From Larix sibirica (Eukaryota > Streptophyta > Pinopsida > Pinales > Pinaceae): a stretch of DNA of 21,836 bases. Position 1 is the stretch's first letter, and every line of letters begins with the position of its first letter. The stretch spans positions 3,295 through 25,130 of the forward strand of contig NWUY0300058948.1 in NCBI GenBank assembly GCA_004151065.3, written 5' to 3'. Made by a program: the position numbers and the translations under genes. Positions 1-9,059 of the stretch are shown here, piece by piece. Below the pieces are notes generated by a model. That model was not told where the DNA came from. It saw only the letters and a program-made list of their open reading frames with translations, and made no database searches.

Positions 1-423
1 GTAATTAATCCTGGTATTTGGAGTTATGAAGGTGCAACTAGGGCACATATCATCTTTTCTAGCCTATGCTTTCTGGAAGCTATCTAGAATTGGTTATATT
101 GAGATTTGGAAATATTTTTTGATGAATATACGGGAAAAATTTGTTTAGATTTGCAAAAAAATATTTGGAATTTATTTATTCCTCTCATGAGTAGCTTATT
201 TTGGATTTGGATAATTTCATGTAATAGGTTTGTATTGTCCTAGGATATGGGTGTCTAATACTTATGGACTAACTAGAAAAATACAACGAGTGGATCCAAC
301 ATGGGGAGCTGAAGATGGCATGTTGATGGTTGTAGGCCTCAATCCTATGGTGTTTCAAAGGAACTCACCCTTGCAACCCTGTCTCCTTCTCGTGCAAAAA
401 CAACCTCCTTGGAGGTAACTCCG

Positions 424-910
424 AACATGTCAAATTCCATGGTGAATAATAGTGATATGGAACAATGGAGCTTCTAGGTGGAATGGTTTGATGACCAAGG
501 AAATTCGCTGGGATTTGAACATGGTTCAGATTTTCCTCTAGTCAATTGTCAAAATGGTCATCCCAATGATCTCAAGCATGCTTACAACCTGTCAACGGTC
601 AATTCCTAGGAAAATTTGAAGTGCCCTTCTTCTCATGCGAATATGGGCAATCCTCAACACGATGACAATCATTCTGATTTTCATCTCAATATTATGCTTG
701 AAACCAGATGTGATATACATAATTTATGGTTTAAAATGGAGCAAATTGAAGCCAGAATTGCATCTCTGGTTTCATTCTTTGATTGCCCATCTCTCCTCCA
801 GCATGTGAGTAGATCGGCATTTCAGAATGCTATCACGATGGGAGCTCATATTCTGATGTAGTTTCGGCCTTCCCATGATCCTTTGAATAATACACCTCCA
901 ACTCCATGAT
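424..910 (+). pseudogene. LINE ORF1-like remnant (C-terminal part)
   Basis: Frame +1 is nearly open for about 160 codons, interrupted near 477 and 608 and again at 859. An open piece starts at 616. The residues are hydrophilic with many Asn, Asp and His, and include a helix-like stretch with LWFKMEQIEARIASL. An open stretch in another frame at 230-418, containing [10 protein letters not shown], may be an earlier part after a frameshift. ORF1 of plant LINEs encodes an RNA-binding, gag-like protein. No zinc knuckle is visible here, so the assignment rests mainly on position just before the LINE-type 3' UTR. An unrelated decayed ORF cannot be excluded. Confidence 0.35.
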
Positions 911-1201
911 TCGGTCAGAGTTAGTTGGCGTCTGCTATTTTTGGTTTTGGTTGTTTTAGTTTATGTTCAATTCAAGTTTAGTACACAACTGGTTATTGGT
1001 CACATTTTGGGATGGCCTTGACATGTTTTGGCTTAAATCCTTTGAGCTCATACTGTGCAAACTATGTATTTTTTTGGCTTCCGTTCTTGATGTCTTGGCA
1101 CTGGAAGGAGTCATGTGATCAAACCCCATATGCCTGCAAACAGTTGTAATCTTTGCCTTTTTTTATATTAATATAATGTAGTTTCTTACTTACAAAAAAA
1201 A
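911..1201 (+). other. LINE 3' UTR and A tail
   Basis: This AT- and GT-rich non-coding segment has no reading frame of note. It ends in TATTAATATAAT, a short pyrimidine-rich stretch and eight A residues at 1194-1201. This is the usual arrangement at the 3' end of plant LINEs, where reverse transcription starts on the target site. A target-site duplication would begin at about 1202, but its partner lies outside the window and cannot be checked. Confidence 0.5.
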
Positions 1202-1907
1202 GAGCAATAGCTTGCTAGCTTTGTCGGTTATTTCTAATGGTCTTTGACTATGAAATTGAGCTGGGATTGGAATCATTCTTTGATTAAAACACTGAATTGG
1301 TAGGTGGTCTAAGATGAAATTCTAAACGACGAAGCATTTTTGAACTTCTAGTAGTCTCCTCCTCTTTGATATGTGATGAGTTATCTCAGAATAATCTGCA
1401 GAGAATACAGCCGTTGTGCACTTCCTTGTTTGTCTATGAATAAGATCAGGGTTTTGTGCCATACTCTACCCAAATCTCCGTGTATTCCTTCCTCGACGCA
1501 TGATTCCATCTCTGCATGGAGAAGGTGGGAGTTTTATCAGCTTTTCACTGCCCATGTATCATGTTTATTTGTAAGGGATGTTGTTACGTGTCTCTGTAGC
1601 ATTAGCACTACACTACCAATGGTCATTATTCTCTCCTTAGTGTTGTGTTCATCGATGGTCTTGCTATGGGTTCCTCTCTGTTGGATGTGGTTTCTCTATA
1701 CAACTCTATGTGTAGTTCTATCGCCAACTTCCTGCATTTTTATTTATTCTATACTCTCTTAAAAACTGGCAACATCTATTAGCATCTAGGGATCTGTGTT
1801 TTAAATTTTTCATCTCTACATTTAGGGCATGTGTTTCATTATTTGATTGCTTGATTGTGCTGGTGTTAGGCTTGGAATTTTTGTTATATCTCCTTGTTGT
1901 GTGTGGC
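1202..1907. other. Unassigned stretch between LINE tail and repeat copy A
   Basis: I see no recognisable gene here. A plus-strand open frame at 1373-1762 (129 codons) encodes a Cys-, Leu- and Val-rich, hydrophobic and low-complexity protein. It has no motif I know, and its composition looks like that of an out-of-frame translation of T-rich DNA. I treat it as chance, although it is the longest open frame in the stretch. Confidence 0.4.
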
Positions 1908-2283
1908 TTGAAATTCCTACCATGTCTGTGCGTAATTGTGCGGTAATGTTCCCCTTGGAATATGCTTCTATTGGCATTTGCATTAGCGTATGCCATGTCT
2001 AGTTTTTTAATTGATTGCATGATATCTCGGGTTACCCTAACGACCTCCAAAACTATTCCATGTGCATGCAAGACCAGTGTGCCTAGACGTTACAATAGAG
2101 ATAAATGTTCAGACACTGAGGACTTAATAAATGGGGCGGGCGGGGGGTTACTTTTAATTTTGTTTATGGGAAAATGGATATTGGATTAATTAGAAGAAAA
2201 AAAAAGGACTTAAGGATATTAGAATAGGGGTAAAGGTTTGAGGGTTTTAGAAGGGATAAATCGAAAGAGGGGGGATATTTTTG
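1908..2283 (+). repeat. Dispersed repeat, copy A (direct partner at 6387-6979)
   Basis: Two blocks match copy B in the same order and orientation. Block 1 (about 1908-2114) contains GTTCCCCTTGGA, ATGCTTCTAT, CTCCAAAACT and TTCCATGTGCATGC, all shared with about 6387-6600. Block 2 (about 2126-2283) contains ACGGGAAAATGGATAT-like, GGGGTAAAGG and GAGGGTTTTAGAAGGGATAA strings shared with about 6829-6979. Copy A lacks roughly 220 bp that separate the blocks in copy B. The copies are clearly diverged, with about three quarters or more of bases matching by eye. They could be old LTRs or two insertions of an unclassified repeat. No clear TG...CA ends, primer-binding site or polypurine tract supports the LTR reading. 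Confidence 0.75.
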
Positions 2284-2545
2284 GGGGATTAGGGAAACGA
2301 ATAAAAGATAGGAAAAGGGGTAAATGAGTTTAGGATAAAAGAGAATAGAACGGATTTTTTTTTAATTTTAAAGCTTTTTTTACTTTGGGTAAAATGAAAA
2401 AGGGACATAGGAAGATAAGGGGTTTTAGTATAAGGGGACCGAGAAATCAAGGATAGGGATAAAGTAAATGGGGAAGGGCATGTAGGTAAAATAAAGGAGC
2501 CTCTTTTAATTTTTAAATGATAGATATTGGATTTTTTTTTCATAC
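2140..2545 (+). repeat. Strand-asymmetric purine-rich tract
   Basis: For about 400 bases the plus strand is very rich in A and G, with many repeated GGGGTAAA, AGGGATA, GGATA and AAAAGG words and few C. It covers the second block of repeat copy A and continues beyond it to about 2545. The minus-strand open frame at 2289-2543 is a shadow of this bias and is Ser-, Phe- and Pro-rich. The tract could be a degraded satellite-like or 5'-leader-like segment. I assign no function. Confidence 0.5.
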
Positions 2546-3700
2546 AAAAATGGAGAATATTGTTGATTTTATGTAAGGATATGTTAAGGGGATATTTTCA
2601 ATATTTATAGACATAGATGAAGTGAGAAAATGATGATGAACTTGATGGGAAATTTTATCGATGGATGCAAAATTGGTGGATTTTAACTGACATGACACAA
2701 TTTACTCCAAATTGTCGAAACTTTGACCGAGCACTGAAAGGGTCAAATAGACTCGGAATTTGGAAAATGAAATATGCAGAAGATCACAGTGACAAGTTGA
2801 ACACAATGGACAAATATCATGATGTGATGACATGCGGGGAGAAAAACGATAAAACCCCAAGACACTACTCGATTGCACCATGACACATATGACGACACTT
2901 GCCTCCTAGAGGCGTGAAGACCAAACAATGACACAAATGAGAAAAGTGAGAATCGTCAGGATAAGGACATCACGCTGGACATCATGGAAAATATAGAATG
3001 ACAAGGTGTTGAAGTTCAATAGGTTCACCTCTAGCGTCATGTTCCAACACTTCGGAATCATGTTGATGTTGAGCATCAACATCTATCCAAACAAAAAAAA
3101 AATCAAAACACAATGATGCAGGATAACTAGACAATGACTGACTGACACAACCAAGAAATAACAATGAAGTAGGTACATGCACTCGTTTTCATCTCCGATA
3201 AAGCCATGGAGAGAAAAGATTGAGGGTAGCATTCCATAATGGATGAAGCAGAGGAATGAAAGGAGTGTTGGGAAACCAAAAAAAAGAAAATAATAGTTCA
3301 ACGTACCCCAGGATTATCACTAGGAACCTCCCAATGGTTCCATCCTCTCCATGTCATGTTCTTTCATGTATAAAAAAAATGATCATCATCATGTCAAATT
3401 TTAACAACAAAATAATAAGGTGAAAGAGCATAATGGATAATTTCACTTACAAACATCAAATTCCATGTGGACTTGTTTGGGCAACTGTGAAAATAAAATA
3501 TGGAAAAGAAACTAGCTAATCAATTGAAACACTAAACTATAAAAATAAAACTTCTAAACTGACACAATGATGCAAGGTTAAAATGCAAAGCAAGAAAGTA
3601 AAATGACCTAGATTAACAATGAAATCGTACTCCTACTTTTGCAAAATAAAAAATGAATCATGCAAGATGCCATTAATCGTATAGGAAAACATCTAAAATG
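2546..3700. other. Non-coding stretch left of the minus-strand gag element
   Basis: I see no recognisable coding domain on either strand; the short open frames here are unremarkable. A short stem-loop lies at 3060-3082, with perfect 9-base arms (ATGTTGATG and CATCAACAT) around a 5-base loop. Because the gag-bearing element to the right is read on the minus strand, this stretch could be its 3' untranslated part, but no polypurine tract or LTR end is clear. Confidence 0.35.
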
Positions 3701-3895
3701 CCATTACTATTGCTTGGATTTTGAGATCCATCAAATATTCTGCATTGAATTCTTGGAATAAAGGTGGATATTATCGATAAAATATGTGAGGAAATGTTAG
3801 TACTGATTGAATCAAGTAAAAATAAAGGAACATGCCATGGGTTAGTACTACCGTGGTTGGAAAATTGATCAACCCATGAATCCCAAATGTCTCCT

Positions 3896-4790
3896 CTAAA
3901 ATAAACATGGGAATTCCCTTGTTTGATTCATTGCCCATGTCAATTGATTCAGAATAAAGTGCTTAAAATCATTAACATTAATTGAATTCATATTGATTAA
4001 ATCCTTATAGATATCTTTATCATTATTATTATCCCTGATGACAAATTGTTCATCATTGAATTTAATTTCCTCTTTAGAATCAATAATAAAATATGCATTT
4101 ATTTCATCATGATCATGATGATCAATGATAAATTCAGAGAATTTCTCATAAATAGATTGCAATTTGACTTGAGACAAGGCTTTACCTTTAAGAATGATTC
4201 ATTCATTTACATCAGGGAGTTGCACAAATTCAAACTCCTTATTAGGCGAACAAGAATCATGAGTTAATTCATTGTAATAATCATTGTGGATCGAATGAGG
4301 ACTTCCCTAAAAAAAAAAGAATCAGAATCAAGGGTAAGCTTGTGAAAAACAAGGATCTCACTCATATCTAGAAATGACTAAGCATCATCATCGTGATTTG
4401 ATGGAACAATGAGGGACTTGAGAAAATTATCAATCACAACATCATCTGAGTTTAACGATTCATTATCGCCAAGGACATGATAAATATTAATATTAATCAC
4501 ATCCTAAAAATAATCAACTTCCCCTTTTGAATGATTAAGATCTTATGAGACATCACATTTCAAATTATAGACATTGTCTTCAATTAAGAACTTATTTTGC
4601 AGGTAGGAAAAACATGGAGTGTTAAGTTGATGTAGGATAACATCCACCCAATGAATAGATATTTGGGGATCATGCTTGGAATTATATGGAAATATGTCCT
4701 CATCAAAAGAGAAGCGCTCATGAATATCTTACGTGATCAACCCAGAACAAGTTACGAATGGGGAGGGGGTCGCAAAAGCACTATCCATAT
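3896..4790 (-). pseudogene. Acidic Asp/Asn/His-rich region downstream of gag
   Basis: The minus strand stays mostly open with scattered stops from about 4790 to 3896. The last open piece is 93 codons (4177-3896). It contains runs such as IIDHHDHDEI and RDNNNDKDIYKD, and just upstream SDDVVIDNF. The composition is strongly acidic and unlike the basic gag. In complete Ty3 elements the protease and RT would follow here, so this region is either a lineage-specific spacer protein or a replacement for pol. I recognise no catalytic motif. Confidence 0.5.
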
Positions 4791-4791
4791 T

Positions 4792-5316
4792 CTATCGTTT
4801 CTTAAGCGCTCTAAGGACATCTAGGAGGCTGATGTTAGCATTCACATTTGATAAATCAATGAGCACAATGTAAGGAGCATATTTATCAAGAAGGGTAGGC
4901 CTAAATTGGAATGCGACAATAGAATTATTGGCTTGGTTAATTGGAAGAGGTCTTGACTTAGGGGAAAAAGGTGTAACGGTCTCATGATTAAAATTTGCCT
5001 CGTTGATTGAAAGTTTGGGATCAAATAAAAATTTGGGTCTAAACTGAGATTGAGACCTAGTTGTGATAGCATAGACTTCGTTTTTAGGTTTCTCAACTAG
5101 AAAAGGAATACCCTTATTTACTTGTACCATGTTTGACAGATACAGTTCACAAGTAGAAGGATTGTGGCCCTTGTCACACAAATTGCACCAATGACATGTG
5201 AAACAATCAACAAATTGTGTCCTCTTGGCTTGGATTAGAAAGCAAGGAAGCTGTGTGAAATATGGTTGAGACTCATTCATATGCTTATTCTCTAATGAAA
5301 TCAACCATTTTTTCAA
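4792..5316 (-). pseudogene. Gag zinc knuckle and linker to protease region
   Basis: An open frame of 174 codons continues the gag product after stops in 5320-5520. CNLCDKGHNPSTC at about residues 45-57 is a CCHC-like zinc knuckle. It has three residues between the second Cys and the His instead of the canonical four, so one residue appears deleted or the lineage differs. PKNEVYAITTRSQ follows, typical of the segment after the knuckle in plant Ty3 elements. The end has NANISLLDVLRALKKR. Zinc knuckles bind the element's RNA during packaging. No aspartic protease D-S/T-G motif is visible. Confidence 0.75.
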
Positions 5317-5520
5317 TTATTGCATCAATTGGAGTATGGCAGACATGTCAATCTTAGTACTGGATTGATCCACAAGCAACCCTGTTCTTTGGCTCTACTC
5401 TTCAAATTAGAGGCATGCTTGTAGAATGGAATCAAGATAATAACATTCCTCTTATAATATGTGTTAGTAAGGAGGAGGAATACAATAATAATAATGGACA
5501 AGGGAATCTTATTGAGAAGG

Positions 5521-6126
5521 TCAGATAACTTTGGGAATCTTGTTATACAAATTTGTTAACTCGAGGTTGAAAGATTTAATGGATTCATTCTCTTTGAAAG
5601 ATATGCAATTAAAACTCCTGAGATACTTGGTTGGATTCTTGACACTCCCAAAATTGGATTTAAACCAATAATTGAGCTTGTCACATGTAGTAAACATCTT
5701 ATTAGGTAAGTCATAGAATTGAGCGATAGCCTTCCCTTCTAATGATTTGACAAAAAAGTGCATGCAAGTATCATTGTCGTGTGTGCCGATATTTTCATAG
5801 GAATTGAAAAAGGGAAGTAAATGCTTATTCACAGGCATCATCTCATTTCCCAAGAACTTAGGAAGATGGTCTTTGAATTTTGGAAAATAATTGATGGTCG
5901 GGATTAGATTCAAAGGCAAAGGAACACACCAAGGTGTAGGATCAACATCGAAATCATATTGAAAAATGCCCACTTTCTTCATGGCTATATGAGGATTAAA
6001 GGGGTTAATGATAGGATTATGATGAGTAAACATACCCCCTAATATCAAATAACCAAAGAGAGCCATGGAAAAAGGAGGAGATGAACAAAAATAAATGAGT
6101 TGGATAACAGATTGATGACTAACCAA
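5521..6126 (-). pseudogene. Retrotransposon gag capsid-like domain
   Basis: An open frame of 201 codons has the features of the plant retrotransposon gag domain. Near residues 85-100 it has FPKFKDHLPKFLGNE, then HFFVKSLEGKAIAQFYDLP, matching the family pattern of a helix ending in L-x-G-x-A-x-x-W/F-Y. CDKLNYWFKSNFGS and FNCISFKENESIKSFNLEL follow. The family forms the particle that packages element RNA in the cytoplasm. The first ATG at 6126 may lie upstream of the ancestral start; another ATG within the frame, just before ALFGYLILGG, could also serve. The frame stops at 5521, while related sequence seems to continue beyond it. Confidence 0.8.
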
Positions 6127-6386
6127 GCTTCACAAATCGGTCGTGATTGGATAATAATGACAAAAAGATTTAACGGAATTCCAAGGGATTGGATTAGGAA
6201 GATTCAAAAGATAGACATGAATTCCATTTATGTTGATACTCAAATTGACATGGTTTGAGAAGCAACACTATAAACACCCTTAGAGGACTATTCAAGGGGA
6301 GGATGGGGATGGAAGCCTGGGTTGTGCTTAGAGACCTCGAATAGATAGGATTCAAAGGATTGATTAATGGACTAGATGTATAAATG

Positions 6387-6979
6387 AATTTCCTTCCATG
6401 TCTATTTGTAACTACACAGTAAAGTTCCCCTTGGAGGATGCTTCTATAGGCATTGGCATTGGCATTAGCACATGCCGTCTGTTTTTTTTAATTGATTTCC
6501 TAATAGCTCGGGCTTCCCTAAGAGACAACAACCTCCAAAACTCTTCCATGTGCATGCCAAACCAGTGTACCCAAACCTTACAACAAAGATAAATGTTCTG
6601 GTACTAATTGCCAAGTTTTATTTTTCCAACATGATGATAATGTTATTTTCCATGTAAAAGAAAACTTTGATTTGAAATACGATTTAGGCATTCCATAATA
6701 TGGTTGATTAGGGCCCTATTATATTGATTTGATGCAAACTTTTATAAAGGAAGGAGAGGGGTGTTACATGGCATTGAAATTTAATAAGAGGGGTAGGTAA
6801 AAGTCTTGTCCCATTTTTTATATCGATAATTAATAAAAGGGAGCATTACTTTTATTTTTGTTTACGGGAAAATGGATATGGGAATTAATTGGAAGAAAAA
6901 GAAAAGGAGTTAAGGGATATTACAAAAGGGGTAAAGGTATGAGGGTTTTAGAAGGGATAAATGGAAAGGGGAGGGTGTT
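6387..6979 (+). repeat. Dispersed repeat, copy B (direct partner at 1908-2283)
   Basis: This is the longer copy of the repeat described at 1908-2283. Block 1 is about 6387-6600 and block 2 about 6829-6979, separated by about 228 bp that copy A lacks. Copy A may have lost this segment between short AATAA-GGG repeats, since a similar TTAATAAGAGGGG occurs at about 6781 and TTAATAAAAGGG at about 6830. Block 1 has a short hexamer array, GGCATT repeated near 6450-6465, where copy A has fewer units. The 64-codon open frame at 6398-6592 lies wholly inside the repeat and is not a gene candidate. Confidence 0.75.
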
Positions 6980-7512
6980 AGTATTTAAAGATGCACTCTA
7001 TGTAAAGGAGCATGTTTAAGACATCTTGAATTTGAAAAGTTGTTTGTTAAAGGTTTGGATGTTTGTAGGTTATGTAAAGAGGGTTAAGAGAATATTGCGA
7101 TCAGAGAAAGTGTAAGATAGCTGAAAACATCAAGCTCTGTAAATAATATTGAATGACCAGATTGAATTTGAAACATATTAGCAATGGCCAAGGTTTAAGG
7201 TTAATTGATAATACAAGGAACTAACAGTTCATTTCTATATTACCATAAAGAACATTGTTCAGAAAAAAATTCTAAGCATGGACTTTGAGATATTAAATCT
7301 AAGTATAGGCATTCATAAGAAAAACATCAATATAAATGATTCTGTAACAAAGATCGGTCTAAACAAGACTGCAAAATATACAGACTAAATGATAACTAGA
7401 ACCTGGCTCAAAACATGTATGACGATCATATTCAGATAAACATCAATCCAAAAGAAATTACAGAGTATGTCTCGGAACTTCAAATTGAAATTCTCAATCC
7501 TTCACAATCCTC
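6980..7512. other. Stretch with no recognised gene
   Basis: I see no coding domain on either strand. Read on the minus strand, it lies downstream of the unrecognised open frame at 7869-7513 and looks like ordinary AT-rich untranslated or intergenic sequence. No repeat partner within the window was noticed. Confidence 0.35.
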
Positions 7513-7869
7513 TTAGCCTTTCGGCTGGAACCTCACTTTACATTGAAAAATCATGAAATTTATAGAGGAATATACTTGGTGAGCTCTTGCGAGATTTAGG
7601 GAAATTAAATATATCCATAAGATAAAAATAAAACTTAATTCTCTATGAAATCTAAGACAGTTGAAGCTGCTTCCTTGTAATATTTGCCAGGTGCCTTCAG
7701 ATCTAGACTTGCACTTTTGATTGTCATCCATTACTGCCAAGTGCTCTGTTCCCCAAATAATTATGTGCCTTGATGTGTTGGAAATGACTTGATTTGTTGC
7801 TAATCTTCTGCCATTAATCTCGAACCAATTTAGTTGCCGGAATGTTTGATAGAATATTTGTGCCATCAA
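7513..7869 (-). CDS. Unrecognised ORF, 118 codons, possible decayed fragment
   Basis: I do not recognise this protein. The frame is open for 118 codons with mixed composition rather than low complexity, including RRLATNQVISNTSRHIIIWG and SEGTWQILQGSSFNCLRF. Its C-terminal half is hydrophobic (FIFILWIYLISLNLA). It lies just beyond the last integrase-like sequence of the minus-strand pol at 8040. It could therefore be a displaced chromodomain-like tail of that element or an unrelated fragment. A different frame in the same place also gives a protein-like run, with APGKYYKEAASTVLDFIEN at about 7635-7695. This suggests a frameshifted gene fragment. Neither reading is secure. Confidence 0.3.
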   Translation of the reverse strand: MMAQIFYQTFRQLNWFEINGRRLATNQVISNTSRHIIIWGTEHLAVMDDNQKCKSRSEGTWQILQGSSFNCLRFHRELSFIFILWIYLISLNLARAHQVYSSINFMIFQCKVRFQPKG

Positions 7870-8039
7870 ATTTGGAAATGCTTGATTTTCATGACCAAAA
7901 ATATGATAGATGCTCAGTCGTCTTTAACTTCGGGAATTTATAATTATGTGATATTGATTTGATCTCATTCCTGAAATACTGGGACTGATTATTTGCCATT
8001 CATATCTCTCCCACTTAATTTTCCACTCAATCTCTTGAT

Positions 8040-8990
8040 TTCTTTTGCAAAAGGACACTCTGGGTGATGTTGGTTATATTGTTGTTTCATTCTATTTTAA
8101 TCAATAACCAATTTTCCTTAAAATGTGTACAAAAAATTTTCTCTACTGTGAAGTGTGTTATCAACTACATGAAACTTTAAGATACCTTGTAAATAGGAAG
8201 TCATTAACATTTTTTTTCGTAGAGCACTTCATACAGTGTCATTTTGGTATCTCCATGATAGGTGGTATTATACCACCATTCAATAAAAGGAATCCATTAT
8301 GCCCATTCGTATGGATTTTTCAAAGAAACGCATTGCGAATAAGTTTTTAAGTACCTATTGGCCACTTCTATTTGACCATCTGTTTGTGGGTGATATGTCG
8401 TGCTTAGGTTCGGATGGGTAACTTAAATTTTAAACAACTCAGACCAAAATTTTCTAGTGCATGGGGGGTCCTAATTTAAGAAAATGGAAGTGGACATGCA
8501 ATGTAACTTAAAAATATGATCCATGAAGACTTGGGAAACTAATGATGAGGTAAAAGGGTGTGACAAGGCATAAAAATGAGCATACTTGGAAAGAAGATCT
8601 CCTACCACCATGATGAATTATTTGTTACCATCTATCTACTATCTATGGGGATTCCAACTCTAAAATAAATAGAGATTCGAATCCTTATATATGTTGGTAT
8701 TACTAACAGTTGTAGTGCCCTTGGTGACTTAACTATCTCACCGTCGTGTCTTTGGAAAGTGTCACAGACCATAATTGTTTTTTGGATGTTTGTTTTCATG
8801 CTTCCCAAAAGAACAATTGCTTATCTCTTTCATAGGTTTTAGGAAAGTGCAAGTGGCCTCTTGTAGGTGGTGAATGCAACTACTCTAAGACCCTTTTTTT
8901 AAGGCATAATTCTTTACTTAGAGGAAAATTTTCTCATTATACCTTAATGTATCTTGGGTACATGTATACCCTTTATGGGGGTTTGGATCT
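8040..8990 (-). pseudogene. Ty3/gypsy integrase remnant
   Basis: Before the core, CDTFQRHDGEIVKSPRALQL (about 8766-8705) is the end of the H2C2 zinc finger with its last Cys replaced by Phe. The core includes LLSKYAHFYALSHPF (about 8605-8555), MDHIFKLHCMSTSI, FWSELFKI then a stop, and YHPQTDGQIEVANRYLK (about 8400-8345). The C-terminal side includes EWWYNTTYHGDTKMTLYEVL (about 8282-8225) and sequence down to about 8040. Of the catalytic D-D-E, the first Asp appears as Tyr (ISIYF) and the second as Asn (FLN then stop); the Glu in GQIEVANR is kept. The enzyme would insert element cDNA; it is inactive here. Confidence 0.88.
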
Positions 8991-9059
8991 TCCTGAAGCC
9001 TTTGGATTAGTGGAGCTATAGTGTCATTTTCTAGCCATTCTTGACAAGATCCCTCAAGC

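Larger units (their letters stand above)
1..1201 (+). mobile_element. LINE (plant non-LTR retrotransposon) 3' fragment, decayed
   Basis: The right end has the form of a plant LINE 3' terminus. A non-coding stretch rich in T and G is followed by a TTGTAAT-type segment, a TATTAATATAAT motif near 1165-1178, and a run of eight A at 1194-1201. Upstream, frame +1 reads as a largely open, diverged protein from about 424 to 910, with only a few stops. That fits the end of a LINE ORF1. The endonuclease and RT of ORF2 should lie between ORF1 and the 3' UTR but are not seen. The copy therefore seems internally deleted or derived from a non-autonomous form. The left boundary is outside the window. I infer LINE identity from the terminus and layout, not from a conserved catalytic domain. 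Confidence 0.5.
3700..6130 (-). mobile_element. Ty3/gypsy-type gag-bearing element without visible pol
   Basis: Read on the minus strand this segment gives, in order, a retrotransposon gag domain (6126-5521), a CCHC-type zinc knuckle followed by a VYAITTRS motif (5316-4792), and a long acidic Asp/Asn/His-rich region (about 4790-3896). The VYAxTTRS motif after the knuckle is common in plant Ty3 gag proteins near the start of the protease region. RT, RNase H and integrase are not seen before the coding signal fades near 3700. The element may be a non-autonomous gag-only derivative or a deleted full element. Single stops and frameshifts interrupt every part. Confidence 0.65.

Noticed and set aside
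1373-1762. 129-codon plus-strand open frame
   Set aside because: Cys/Leu/Val-rich with no motif and composition typical of chance frames in T-rich DNA. Noted only in the regional entry.
1718-2071. 117-codon minus-strand open frame
   Set aside because: Overlaps repeat copy A, and the corresponding frame is not kept in copy B, so it is probably a chance frame.
2289-2543. 84-codon minus-strand frame rich in Ser, Pro and Phe
   Set aside because: It is the complement of the purine-rich tract and reflects base bias only.
4842-5096. 84-codon minus-strand frame inside the zinc-knuckle region
   Set aside because: Overlaps the frame with the knuckle and VYAITTRS motif in another phase and has no motif of its own.
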